NCBI RefSeq assembly: GCF_000801105.2
Contig: NC_079516.1
Coordinates: 43,938,908-44,002,907 of the forward strand
Reading direction: 5' to 3'
DNA from: Raphanus sativus
Lineage: Eukaryota; Streptophyta; Magnoliopsida; Brassicales; Brassicaceae
DNA length: 64,000 bases
Below are positions 45,337 to 56,373 of this stretch, in pieces; the stretch's first letter is position 1; each line of letters begins with the position of its first letter. The position numbers were made by a program, and so were the translations under genes. The notes below the pieces were generated by a model. It did not search any database. It was not told the DNA's origin and saw nothing but the letters and a program-made list of their open reading frames with translations.

Positions 45337-47431
45337 GTTTGGGAAACATAAACACCCGAAGGTTTTGAGATGAATATAGGAAGGCTTTTTTGTGAAAAAG
45401 AAGAGTGTATGGCACTTTGTTTTGGATGGAAGAAGAAGGAAGAATATTTAGGAGATGAACAGCAGTGTGAAGAGCTTCCACCCAATAAGTTGGAGGTAGA
45501 CGAGCTTGGAAAAGAAGGGTCCTGATAGTGTTATTGATTGATCGTATCATTCTCTCGGAACGTCCGTTCTGTTGAGAAGTGTGAGGACACGAAAATCGGA
45601 CCACAATACCATTGGAAGAGAAGAAGTTATGAAAGTTGGTATTGTTGTACTCGCCACCATTATCGCATTGAAAGGATTGGATGGAGGTGTGAAACTGCGT
45701 TTTAACAAAAGCAGAGAAGTGAGTGAACGTTGAAAACACTTCAGACTTTCTTTTTAAAGGATAAACCCACAGAAAATGAGTATAATGATCCAAGAAAAGC
45801 ACATAATAACGAAAGCCACTGTTGCTTAAGATTGGTGATGTCCATAAATCAGAATGCACCAATTCAAAAGGAGAAGAAACAGTTTTATTTGAATCAAAGA
45901 AAGGAAGTTTCAAATGTTTACCCAGTTGACAAGCCTCACAACAAAGAGGAAGCTTGTCTTTATTACAAGAGATAGCATTATTAGAAATCAAAGTACGAAG
46001 AGAAGCATTGTTGACATGAGCGAGCCTTTTATGCCATAGATAAGGAGAGTCAACAACGAGAGCTTGATGAGAAGACGTCGGTTTATTGAGTAGACAAGGC
46101 ACCGAGTATAGCTCTCCCGAACTGTCACTGCGGAGCAGAGTCTTCTTGGTGTTGAGATCCTTAATAGAAAAACCAAATGGGTCGAATTCGACCGAACACC
46201 AATTATCGTTAGTAAACCGACATACAGAAATGAGATTTTTAATGATATTAGGAGCAACGAGGACATTTTGTAAAGTCAATGGACGAGAAGTGGAAGCTAA
46301 ATGAGCAGAACCAGAGGAAGAAATAGGAATACGAGAACCGTTACCAACCATGACTGTAATTCCGGTGCGATTCTTAAGAACAGAATTTAATATACCTGAC
46401 GTCGATGCTAGGTGTGCGGTGGCACCTGAATCCATGTACCAATTAGCTGCGCCGGGATCCGCTAAGGTCATGGTATTGAAGGCATGTGCAAAGTCTGTAG
46501 TTGGTTGACATTGAGCATCAGTGAGGAGAGCCTGTTGAGGACGTTGTGGAGCGCTGCCGAGAATGCCTTTTGATTGTTGCTGAATCCAAGGCGTAGGATA
46601 GGTAGGCCACTGCATCATAGGTCCTGGCATGTAGGGCATTGGCCACGCTGGATTCCAGTTGTTGTTCCACGATCTCTGTTGATTGTTGCGCCCACGACCA
46701 CGGCCTCGATTGTTATGTCTTCTGTTTCCATTGTTGAAGCGTTGAGTCTGTGGTTTCTCTGTGGAAGCTGTGAGAACCGTAGAGGAAGAAGCATTACCAG
46801 AGGTTGTTGGAGTTTTGTTGCCTTTCTTTAGCCTCGTTTCCTCATTGAGAAGCATGGTCTTGGCTGTGTCAAATGTAGGAAAAGGTTCCTTGTGTCTGAT
46901 AACGTTAGTGATGTTATCGTATTTCTCATTCAGGCCGTTAATGAGGTACATCACAAGAGTTCGATCTGGGACAGCAGCATCGAGATTAGCCAAGAGATCA
47001 GAGATTGACTTCAAAGTCTGACAGTACTCCTGAACAGAGCGATCGCCAATTTCTGTTGTTCTCAGATCATGATCCAGCTGAATTGCCCTAGCTTCTTTGT
47101 TGTTTCTGAACTGGTTCTCTATGCGCAACCAGATGTCACGAGCAGAGCCACCGGTTTGGAACGTTGATTTAAACAGAGGTTGAGTCATCGTTCCGTATAG
47201 CCATAGCTTAACCAGACCATCCTTTTTCTTCCATGGAGTGTCGTCGTCGTTTGCTGGGAGAGATGAGCCGTCAAGGTGTCCGAGGACGTCGAAGGCGAGG
47301 CAGTGTGTGAGGAAGAGCTCACGCCAAGCATCGTAATTATGGTCGTCCAAATCCAAAATCAGAGGGATATGAGTTTTGATATTTGTAACCCCAAACGCTC
47401 GTTCATGAGCATTGACGTTTTGAGCCGCCAT
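45242..47431 (-). CDS. Copia polyprotein, gag-protease-integrase part
   Basis: An open frame of 729 codons starting MAAQNVNAHERAFG soon after the 5' LTR and PBS. It contains the Copia gag domain (YDAWRELFLTHC; LDHDLRTTEIGDRSVQEYC), an Arg/Gly/Asn-rich stretch (RRHNNRGRGRGRNNQQRS) where a CCHC zinc knuckle would usually lie, protease (WYMDSGATAHLAS), the HHCC zinc site (LWHKRLAHVN; LCCEACQLGK) and the integrase core with its three acidic residues (SDLWTS, FQCDNGGEYN, GRSERM). Homology ends at about codon 680, where a six-T run (plus strand 45386-45391) marks the frame break; the last 50 codons are out-of-frame readthrough. The missing zinc knuckle is notable for gag. Confidence 0.93.
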   Translation of the reverse strand: MAAQNVNAHERAFGVTNIKTHIPLILDLDDHNYDAWRELFLTHCLAFDVLGHLDGSSLPANDDDTPWKKKDGLVKLWLYGTMTQPLFKSTFQTGGSARDIWLRIENQFRNNKEARAIQLDHDLRTTEIGDRSVQEYCQTLKSISDLLANLDAAVPDRTLVMYLINGLNEKYDNITNVIRHKEPFPTFDTAKTMLLNEETRLKKGNKTPTTSGNASSSTVLTASTEKPQTQRFNNGNRRHNNRGRGRGRNNQQRSWNNNWNPAWPMPYMPGPMMQWPTYPTPWIQQQSKGILGSAPQRPQQALLTDAQCQPTTDFAHAFNTMTLADPGAANWYMDSGATAHLASTSGILNSVLKNRTGITVMVGNGSRIPISSSGSAHLASTSRPLTLQNVLVAPNIIKNLISVCRFTNDNWCSVEFDPFGFSIKDLNTKKTLLRSDSSGELYSVPCLLNKPTSSHQALVVDSPYLWHKRLAHVNNASLRTLISNNAISCNKDKLPLCCEACQLGKHLKLPFFDSNKTVSSPFELVHSDLWTSPILSNSGFRYYVLFLDHYTHFLWVYPLKRKSEVFSTFTHFSAFVKTQFHTSIQSFQCDNGGEYNNTNFHNFFSSNGIVVRFSCPHTSQQNGRSERMIRSINNTIRTLLFQARLPPTYWVEALHTAVHLLNILPSSSIQNKVPYTLLFHKKAFLYSSQNLRVFMFPKLEPFFPSQTCTQIITLLVSRLSHQPQRVPLP
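45386..45391 (-). other. Frameshift site in Copia polyprotein
   Basis: A six-base homopolymer (T on plus, A on minus) at the point where the conserved reading passes from one frame to the other. A one-base slippage here splits the polyprotein. A sequencing error in a homopolymer or a programmed shift are the alternatives. Confidence 0.75.
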
Positions 47432-47532
47432 TGATATAGAGAAAAGAGAAGAAATAGGAGAATATGGGAGAGAAAGAGAGTTTTATCGAGAAGAAGAAGA
47501 GAGGAAAAAAAAAAAAGTCTCAAGAGCTTGTA

Positions 47533-47544
47533 GCTCTGATACCA
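47533..47544 (-). other. Primer-binding site (initiator tRNA-Met)
   Basis: On the minus strand TGGTATCAGAGC directly follows the 5' LTR, matching the 3' end of plant initiator tRNA-Met, the usual Copia primer. Confidence 0.93.
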
Positions 47545-47677
47545 TGAAAGTTATTGTATTTCCCTTGAGTCAATCATGTACAAGACGTAATCTTTAAATA
47601 CAACAAGTTCGATAGTCAGTTCCTGTAATCTAGCTTTAGATCCTAGAATATAGGAGAATATATGGTATATTCTAACA
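47545..47677 (-). repeat. Copia 5' LTR
   Basis: 133 bp, matching the 3' LTR throughout by eye; flanked outside by TACAA. Confidence 0.96.
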
Positions 47678-47848
47678 TACAATCCAACCAATCAGCTCCG
47701 TAATCATATATTCCAGTTGACAAAAATGGATTATACTGATGAATGTCGAGCTACAAGTTCAAGAAAAAAAACAAGATCGAGAACTATAAAGGGATGACAA
47801 AGATTTAAGTTGTTGATAGAGATGTTGAGTGTGTATGATGAGTTTGAA

Positions 47849-48103
47849 ATGTCCCTTGCTCTAGCCTTCGTCCTCTTTTTATCCTCGTTCTCGTTGCTTT
47901 CCTCCTATATTTCCACTTCTATTTCTCATCGTGATCTTGACGATCTCGGGATATCTTCCCCTCTTGTTGCCAAGAATAACGAGAGTTTTGGTGCATATTC
48001 TTTGACTCGAACTTATCAGCCTATGCCAGCTTGTATCGACCCTTATATCCAGGCGAAGATCGAACACAGTCCTATAGGCTCCTTCTTTACTGGCCTTAGA
48101 TAA
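47849..48103 (+). CDS. Possible small secreted protein, unknown
   Basis: An 84-codon frame starting MSLALAFVLFLSSFSLLSSY, which reads as a good signal peptide, followed by a polar mature part with the segments DLDDLGISSPLVAKNNE, AYSLTRTYQPMPACID and ending HSPIGSFFTGLR. An in-frame Met 13 codons upstream (47810) is possible, but would bury the hydrophobic stretch. Only one Cys is present, so it is not a typical Cys-rich peptide, and I do not recognise a family. It lies 170 bp from the Copia element with no obvious TATA box. It may be a relic of a larger gene; coding status is uncertain. Confidence 0.35.
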   Translation: MSLALAFVLFLSSFSLLSSYISTSISHRDLDDLGISSPLVAKNNESFGAYSLTRTYQPMPACIDPYIQAKIEHSPIGSFFTGLR

Positions 48104-48901
48104 CACTCCAAATGGATGCAGAATCCACGTCCAACAAAGCCCATTAGACTTATAAGCCCACAAAATCTTGGGCTGAATTTCAACTTTACTAATATAGTCA
48201 ATGCCATAATAAGGACATTCAGGTGAATAGAATATCACTTGCGAGTTGTGACCAATAATACTGTAATTATTGATTGTTAGATGGCGCCGGCGAGAACAAT
48301 ACCAAAAGAAAAAAAAAAAGCAAACAAGCCACCAAAGCTTTCATCGTAATATGAAAAAGTAATACGGTTCAGTGGAACATTCTAAGACACGTGTACGATT
48401 CGGACACGGTCACACGTTTTGAATTTATTTGGTAACCGAAAAAACTCTGTCCTTTTCTTCTTCTTCCTGACAAGGAAACAGCGCAAAGCCTTTACATCAC
48501 TACCTATTTCTTTTCTTTTGTGTGTGGTTGCATCGTTGTATAATTCTCACTTGTGACATAATATAAAAGACCCAAAATCTCTCTCATTCGCTATCTAGCG
48601 CGATAGGGAGAGAGATCGATTTACACGTTGATACGCACGCACGACCAGTAAGTAAGCTTTCTCTCTCTCTGTTCTTTATGTCCAGATTCATGCATGATTT
48701 ACCTCACACGATGACTCTGATTGATGATCCTTAATTCTGGGTTTCTTGATAAGATCTGGTATTGTTGATGATCCTTGTTTTCTCCGTCACAAGAGAAATG
48801 GGAAAACATTGATCTCTTTCTTATATAATTGGTGGGATCAGACTTTTAACAAGTTTCGTTCTTGATTTTTCTTTTTTTTTTTCAAAAGGAAGGTATCAGG
48901 T
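48104..48901 (+). promoter_or_regulatory. Promoter and 5' UTR intron of the DnaJ gene
   Basis: An imperfect heat-shock-element-like set (ggttc...ggaac attct, 48366-48382) and an ACGT core (gacacgtgtac, 48386-48396) lie some 200 bp before the probable start near 48590. A donor (cagtaagtaagc, about 48646) and an acceptor before 48900 (ggtatcagg) suggest an intron in the leader, ending two bases before the ATG. Confidence 0.45.
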
Positions 48902-50561
48902 ATGGTGAAGGAGAATGAGTATTATGACATTTTAGCCGTCAAAACTGATGCGTCTGAAGCTGACATTAAAAAGGCTTACTACTTAAAAGTAAATCTCTTT
49001 TCTTTTTTTCTTTGTTATCATCAAAAATCCTTTATGAGTACTGAGGTTTTTAATGGTTTTTTTGATTCTGTCTCAGGCAAGGAAAGTTCATCCTGACAAG
49101 AACCCTGGAGACCCTCAAGCTGCTAAAAACTTTCAGGTGATGATGAGTTTCTTTTGTGTCACAATGTTGCTACTGTTTCTTATGGGTTTTGGTCAGCCCT
49201 ATTGATGGAGTCTCTCTCACATTTCCTGTCCTTTTTTTTTGTAAATTAAAGGTACTAGGCGAGGCTTATCAGGTTTTGAGCAATCCTGAGAAGAGAGCCG
49301 CTTATGACAAATATGGCAAAGAAGGTGTTCAACAGTAAGTTTTGTTTTGTCTCTTTTCTTTATACAAGAAGACTCTGTATCTACCGTTTTATTTTAATAA
49401 TATTGTGTGACACACACTTTTTTTTGTTTTGTTCAGGGATGCAATGGTTGATCCTGCAGCTGTGTTTGGTATGCTTTTCGGAAGCGAAGTATTCGAAGAA
49501 TACGTTGGGCAGCTTGCACTTGCTTACTTGGCATCAATCGAAGCTGACTTAGAATCATACGAGCCTGACATCAGAAAGCAAATGCTCCAAGACAAGATCA
49601 AAGTAAACATTCTTTTTTAATCAAAGTAAAATAGTTTTCTTCTTTTAATAAATGATTGTTTACTTACTCTTCTCCATGTCCTTGCAGGCTCTTCAGAAGG
49701 AGAGGGAAGACAAACTCGCCGCTACGTTGAAAAACAAACTCGAACCGTTTGTGGAAGGACGTACCGACGAGTTCACCGAATGGGCGAACCAAGAGGCAAA
49801 GAGTCTTTCTTCTGCTGGTTTCGGGGAGGCGATGATGCACACGATCGGTTACATATACACGAGAAAAGCCGCTAAAGAAATAGGGAAAGGCAAACGGTTT
49901 TTGAAAGTGCCCTTCTTAGCTGAGTGGGTGCGTGACAAAGGGCACCACATGAAGTCTCAAGTGATGGCTGCTTCTGGTGCGGTCTCGTTGCTTCAGTTGC
50001 AGGACGAAGTGAACAGGTTGCATGAGCACCAAGGAGATAATAAAGAGGAGCATATTCAGAAAGCCATCGAGGCTAAAATGGATGCTTTGCTTCAATCTCT
50101 TTGGCAGATCAATGTTCTTGACATCGAGTCAACTCTCTCTCACGTCTGCCAATCTGTAAGAGATTCACACCAGGTTACATTATCACATAACCATCTTTCT
50201 TCTAAGTACTAACTAATTAATAATTGTTTTTGTCTCGTAGGTGCTTAGAGATCCAAGTGTTTCCAAAGATGTTCTTCGAGCTAGAGCCGCAGGACTGAGG
50301 AAACTTGGAACGATCCTCCAGGTGAGCAAAAAAAAAGGGTTCGTGACTTAAAAACATAACAGAGAAGCTCATTGAGTGTAGATATAAGGTTGTTGTTAAT
50401 GTTTTGATTCATGAAGGAACCAATGTATAAACTAGACCATGAATATGTCTCTCTCTCTATGTTTCTGTTAGGGGGCTAAGAAGCCATACACCAGAGGAAG
50501 CAGCTTACGTCACGAAGCCGTGAAACTGGACACCGGAGGTTCTTCAAACGCGACGCCTTGA
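48902..50561 (+). CDS. DnaJ (HSP40) protein with DnaJ-X domain
   Basis: Seven exons: 48902-48988, 49077-49136, 49252-49334, 49437-49602, 49688-50155, 50241-50321, 50472-50561; 344 residues. The J domain is at residues 4-68 ([27 protein letters not shown] at 34-36; [24 protein letters not shown]) and would stimulate HSP70 ATPase. The remainder is the plant DnaJ-X region ([75 protein letters not shown]-like [19 protein letters not shown]). No Gly/Phe stretch or zinc region, so it is a class C J-protein. It matches AT2G21510. Likely cytosolic or nuclear; the client is unknown. Confidence 0.95.
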
Positions 50562-53500
50562 AATTCACATCACCTTTCGCCAGAAAAAAAAGAGAGAAAC
50601 CTGAATTTCATAAGCTGTTTTCTTTTCTTACATATTTTGTTTGGCTATTGGCTCAAGTTTGGATTTGTCTTTTGGTCTTTTATTTTTAATTAATTTCATA
50701 GTTTTGTAGTGAGATTTTTCATAAATGAGATTTATCAGACCTATCCTAATTTCATAGTTTTGTTTAGACTCTAAAATTATAAACACTGAACCTGTAAACA
50801 AAAACCAAGTTTTGTAGGGTTAAAAACATAATTTTTTTTTTGTCAACGGGTTAAAAACATTATAGATTAGTGAGTAAATTGTTTTTGAGAAAAATGACCT
50901 TTTGGTTGTTTTTTGGAGATTTTAGAGACTTTTAAAGTTTACTTGCCAATCACAACCTAAACCGTTTAAAAAAATTTATTGAAATTTTTTTTCTATTCTA
51001 ATTTGATTTTGTTTCTATAGAGTTACAAAATATCTATTAAACTAAAATAATTTTAGAATAAAAGCCAAATAATATGTATATTAAAACCATTAAAGATTCA
51101 GTAGTTTACTTATATTAATTACTAAATTCTGAAAGTTAAACTTTTGTAATTTAATTTATCATCATGAATTTTTTTTCTGTCTTAGTTTAAATAATATTTA
51201 TGTTGTGTAACTATAAATATCGAATTTAAATAAACTAATTAAATAAATAATCAGTGACAACCTTTTTTAGCAATTTTTGGTGTTACAATTGCTATAATCA
51301 TTAACTTTCTATGATTTTTGTTGCCAGCCGATGATTGTATTTTATTTTCTTTTGAATTATATGTATTTTTCAATTCTTTTCTTTAAACAAAATTGTAACC
51401 ATTTGATAAATGGGTCATTTTCTTTCTGTTTTGTTCATCTCTTTCTCTATTTTCCGGATAGCTTTTCTCAGACAATAATCCAACAAAGGTCTATTTTTAT
51501 CAGTTTTGTTATGGAAAAATGAGTGAAATATTTATTAAATTCATTTATATATCATTTTAATATATTTATTCTGTTTCATAAAAAGAGTAACAAATAAATT
51601 ACTAAATCTTTCTTTTTTGTTGACAATTACTAAATATTTCTAAATTACATTCTTTGTGTAACAAGCAAAATAAATAAAAATAATTTCTTCAGAACAATAA
51701 TAAATTGTAAATTTGTGTAAGTATATTTTTTATTTGTGTCTAAAATACTACAGTCTAGAGCCATATAATAAGTGAACGAGGAAATATATCCATATGTTCA
51801 AAACTGAGCTTAATAAAAATATCTCCTAGATGGGTATTAGGTAAGCTAATAAATTAAACACACAAAACTAACAAATTCGCAAAAATATTTCTATAATCAT
51901 AAATAATTTAATTGTTTGGACTGTTTCGGTCGGATAGTTGTTTTGACTTTAGAACTACGGTAAAAAATTAAGTTACATGAAAATTTTATTGGATATATAC
52001 TTTCCACGAAAATTGGATAATAAATATTTTATATACTTAATTTGTTTGTATTTTGTAACTAATATGAAATTATTGTAAATTATTTTAAATGAAATAAATA
52101 TTTTGTTTTGAATTTGAGTTATATAAGTTTTAGTTATAAATTTATAAATTTTTCTTATATTTTAATATATATAGATGTATATGCTTCCAACATCTATCAT
52201 ACTTTTAATTTTTTTTAAATGTTGTTTGTATATTTTTTTACAGTTCTGTTTCTGTGTTTCCGCTTTCGATTTCATGTAATAAGTGATTAGTCGATTATTT
52301 GTTTTTTTTTTTGTGGCAATTAATTATTTATTTATTAAAGTAGAAAAAATAAGTAAAGGGGGTGTTTTAGAAAAAAGGCGTGTTTTAGGGGCGTTTTTAT
52401 TCCCTTCGATGTTTTCGCGTTGGCTGTACAAAAGGTGTAAAGCGTGTCATGGTAACATGCAGAGAACTTTTTTTTTTTTTTTTTTTGGCAACCCATTTAC
52501 AATTTTAGTCCTTGTGAAAATATAAAGTTTTTATTTGGCACCTCCAACTTTATTTAATATTTACAAACCCGCCAATGTCACGACGACGACGAATGACGGT
52601 CAATTATTCGCTTCCCCTTCCTTTTTTGTCGTCTCAGCAGCAGGGACGTGCCACCGTCCACCTTACGTCATTTACTCCGCTAAAACTAACGGCATCACGT
52701 CGGCCGAGCAATATCGTCAAACCGTTATGTTTCTTCGGTTCGATTAAACCGAAGACCAGTCACACTTCCCCATTTGGTGATCCAACATGATCTAACAGAA
52801 TAATAAAAAAAACACTTGAAACTGATTAAATATTTTCCATTATTGAAAAAACGAAAATTAAACGTAAACATTTTTTTTAAACGTAAACAAATTACTCGGA
52901 AATTAAAAGTTGGTACGGTTTTGGGTTCCGGTTACACACCAATCGAATTTTAACGGCGTTTAAGTAAAACCGTCAGAAAAGACTTTGTATTCGTCTCTTT
53001 CACACTCTGCTCTCTCTCTATCCCTCTTTAGGAAAGAGAAGGCAGGAACAAAGCAAAGGCCTCGCAGTGTTTTCGTATCCTTTTCTCACTCTACAAATCC
53101 AACGCTCTTATGTGAAACTCTCTCTGTTTCAGAGTTCCGAGAGCAGCAGGTTCGCTGCTCGTCTCGTCTCCTTAATTGCCTTTTAAAATTCTTCGATTTT
53201 TATATGAATAGGTGTCGATTTTCAGGGTTAATTATTTCTATTTTAGGGGTATGTATGTATGTATCACAACGAAGCTTGTAGGTTCCTTGGCCTTTCTTCT
53301 CGGATCTGTTCAATTTTTTTTTCAATATAAAACCTCTGATTCAGTTTTGCTATTTTTGGCGTTCTGAGATTTATTTATTTATTGTTAATTTAGATTTTTT
53401 TTTTGTATAGTGAAGATAGTCATCAAAGTTCACTAGCCTTACCTACAAAGTTAGTGATGCTACTAGTTCTTATAACTTGGTCATAGTCATGCCAATTTTA

Positions 53501-53740
53501 AGTTTTTTTTTTTGTGTGGGGATGATCACATCTCTTATCAATGGTGTTAGTAACATTGTATATCATTGTGTTTGATTGTTTCTCTGATTGAGAGGATTTT
53601 GTAGTCATACTTGATTCTGATTTGAGTTTCTGCTTTTTTTTTTAAACAAGGTTTTGAGGTTTCATGCCCCCAAGCAAATATAAGCTAAGCTGGAGTGTTG
53701 TTTTTATTTCGGTGTTTAGTAGTTTCCACACTCTTTAGTT
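50562..53740. other. 3.2-kb spacer and RING-gene leader
   Basis: 50562-52500 is AT-rich without a supported gene; a T18 run lies near 52470-52486. ORFs at 52535-52790 overlap in two frames and carry no motif. From about 52985 a CT-rich leader of the RING gene probably starts (ctctctctatccctcttt), with a 5' UTR intron to just before 53741. Confidence 0.45.
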
Positions 53741-55422
53741 ATGGGGAATGCTTGTTGTGTTGCTGCTCATGACAAAATGGTGGTTCCTAATACATCATCA
53801 GCTGTCGAGGGTTTGCGGAGAAACAATGTTAGGGATTCTCCAAGTTGGAGCTTCCGGTGGGATAATAGAGGACGAGTGGCTGGTGAAGACACCTCTCTCA
53901 GTTGGTTATCTGATGGGATTAGTCGTAATAATGATGGGTCTGATGTCAAATCCGAATCTGCCTTTGTATCATCATCACAAGGCTCTCCTTTGAACAATTT
54001 CCAGACTCATCAGTCATGGCAAAAGTCTCCTGCTTCTGGTAATAAGAATAAAAAAAAATAATTCAACCTTTTTAGATTTTTATTTGTTGCAGTAAATTAC
54101 TAGGAAAAACATGTTTAATCTGTCAAAAACTGTAGAGTTTAGGTATCTTGTTTTGTGTGGTCCACTTGGAACTTATTAGGTATAATTTTCTACAGAACCT
54201 GTTCATGAGAAGACATTTGATATGTCTGTTGACACAACTTGTCAGTCTTGTCTCTCTTGTTTGCTTCTGGGATTGCTATTGTTATTGCTCTCCATCCCAT
54301 CTTGATCTGACTTCTCCTTGTTTATGACATGACATTGCGTAACTGTTGTGGCAGATCAATCGTTTTCAAGAAATGCATCCATGGACACCGTCTCTGAACA
54401 GGTAAAAAGAAAAAAAGGCTAATGAACAGCGATAATATCTGCCATTTATCTCTGTTAGTTAACCTCTTTTTTTTCTGGCTTTTATGTAGATCTCTCAGAA
54501 TCCTGCTTCTTTTCCATTTCCTAAACGGTCTGTTTCATTGGCTTCTCAACCATCATCCTTCTCGGCATCTCCCCTATCTTCCCATAGCCACTTGCCAACG
54601 CCACCTGCTAGTTCATCGACGCTGAAATCATCGACACCACGCACTCGTCTATCGAAACAAGTCTCGGATAGTCAAATCTTGGGACTTAACTCACCAAGCA
54701 GAAGCTCAGCAACTGAAGAGAGGCTGGGAAACGAGTTCCATTCCGGGCCGTCTGATGCTTGGTCCATGCAAGCCTTTTCAGAAATGATGGCGTATTCTCG
54801 CAGGGAGTCTTGCTCCTATGATAACGAGGGCTTATCAGGGCTTGGACGTGGCAAGATAGACCATCATGGAAACAGAAAGTCCAGTGATCATCAGCAAACC
54901 TGTGGTGCTTGCTCTAGATCCTTGTCTCAAAGATCGTTGCTGAGTGGCCAAAAGATCTTTGCCACCAACGAGCTCTCTGTAGCTGCGATTCTAGCTTGTG
55001 GGCACGTCTATCATTCCGAGTGTTTGGAGCAGATGACACCTGAAACCGACAAATTCGACCCTCAGTGTCCCGTCTGCACATTGGGTGAGAAAAGAACATT
55101 CAAGCTGTCGGAGAAGGCATTAAGGGCGGATTTGGATTTGAGAGCTAAACACAGCAAGATACTAAGGAAACATGTTGTGGACAGGGATGACTTTGTCATG
55201 TTTGATCATAGGCCCAATGCAGCAGCAGCAAGCGGTAGTGGTGGACACAAAGGTAAAGTCTCCAAGCTGGTAACAAGCTCAAGCTTAAGAAGTTATTCAC
55301 CAAAGCCTTTCCTTGCAAGACACTTCTCTTTCGGGTCCAGAAGTAACAGTATCAAATCCCCTAAAGAGAATCATTCGGCGAGGAAGAAAGGATTCTTCTG
55401 GACCAAATCTAGCAAACATTGA
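53741..55422 (+). CDS. Myristoylated RING-finger protein
   Basis: Four exons: 53741-54038, 54196-54240, 54355-54401, 54490-55422; 440 residues. The start MGNACC is an N-myristoylation signal (Gly2) with Cys for palmitoylation, so it should attach to the plasma membrane. A Ser-rich middle (SASPLSSHSHLPTPPASSS) follows. The RING is at about residues 250-310: CGACSRSL, then ILACGHVYHSECLEQMTP and DPQCPVCTLGEK, pointing to E3 ubiquitin ligase activity. The end is basic and Ser-rich (FSFGSRSNSIKSPKENHSARKK). Exons 2 and 3 are very short; their phases (1, 1, 0) join cleanly, but the exon 2 donor (TTGTCAG) is weak. It matches AT2G21500 in position. The substrate is unknown. Confidence 0.9.
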
Positions 55423-56180
55423 AACTGTAAGCATATCTCCCTCTACAAGCAAGCATCTTCACTTGTGAGTAAAGTCACAAGTTGAATCTTTGTCCCAGAT
55501 TTTCTTTGCTGATGTTTCTCTCCGTAAGCTTTGGCCCAAGCAGCGTTACGGATACTTATCAACAATACACACTTGTTTGTGTAATAGAATTTTCTCGCAA
55601 ATCAAAACACACTTTCTACAATTTTTTTTTCCTTCTACATTCCAGAATTTTCACACTTGTAAATATAATAATTATACTCAATTTAAGAGAACAAATTAAT
55701 TATCAGAAAAAGTATTTTGATACATTTTTGTAATGTTATGTAGACTTATTTTTTTATACATGCAATTAATGTTTCAGTTTAAAACCAATCCCAGCAGTAG
55801 TTAAAAGAACAAATACGTAAATGGCAAATATCTGTTGTTAATACCCAAAAATAAGGTCTTGTTGAATGCTGAATGTTGAATATTAGGGACAAATAAATTG
55901 TAGTACGATTCTATAAAGAAGATTGGCCTAGGACTCGTTTGTTTAAAACGTTTTCTTTTTGGACTTGTTAACCATCCAGCTGGTACTGTTTGGGTTCATC
56001 AGGAAAAGGAAAAAAAATTCCGAAGACCGACCAAGGTTATTCCAATTTTTAGCGGCTCCACGTCCTTCATCGAAACCCAATACATCTGTCCATACAAAAC
56101 TCCGTAGGTGATAACGTTGCTCTATCGAGTTTATCAAAAAACAAATCGTTATTATGTCGGATTCGTGACGTATTGGTTCA
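55423..56180. other. Spacer between RING and dehydrin genes
   Basis: RING 3' UTR followed by AT-rich DNA. An 84-codon minus ORF (55943-56197) overlaps the dehydrin promoter and has no motif. Confidence 0.5.
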
Positions 56181-56373
56181 AAACAAACATATGACACGTG
56201 GTACTCCTCCCCAATCCTCGCGTGGCAAAACGTCTCACACGAACCGGCACGTCGATCATAACCATGCAGAGGCTAACATGTTTATATAATATATACACTT
56301 ATTGTTCGATCGCAAACTTATAGTATTTCCTAAGAAACGAATTAGCTTAGGAAGCAAAAGGATTGTTAACAAT
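56181..56373 (+). promoter_or_regulatory. ABA-type promoter of the dehydrin gene
   Basis: GACACGTGGT (56193-56202), a strong ABRE/G-box, is followed within 20 bp by CCTCGCGTGGC, a coupling-element-like motif, and 80 bp further by a TATA run (tttatataatatatac, 56281-56296). ABRE plus coupling element next to a TATA box is the usual ABA and drought control of dehydrins. Confidence 0.75.

Larger units (their letters stand above)
43248..47677 (-). mobile_element. Ty1/copia LTR retrotransposon, complete, recent
   Basis: 4430 bp on the minus strand, flanked by the 5-bp duplication TACAA (43243-43247 and 47678-47682). Two 133-bp LTRs (TG...CA) appear identical base for base, so insertion is recent. 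Gene order gag, protease, integrase, reverse transcriptase, RNase H is that of Copia. The coding region is almost intact but is split into two frames by one frameshift near 45386-45391. It sits in the spacer between the SEC14-type and DnaJ genes. Confidence 0.97.
42947..47700. mobile_element. Possible TIR element interrupted by the Copia insertion
   Basis: The left sequence tgattagctaggctgta (42951-42967) and the reverse complement of the right sequence tacaatccaaccaatca (47678-47694) agree at 12 of 17 positions, with all differences transitions. If real, a MITE of about 320 bp (42947-43247 plus 47683-47700) hosts the Copia element near its right end. No target duplication found. Confidence 0.3.

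Noticed and set aside
52535..52790. Two overlapping ORFs of about 70 codons before the RING gene
   Set aside because: Overlap in different frames, no family match, in a likely promoter region.
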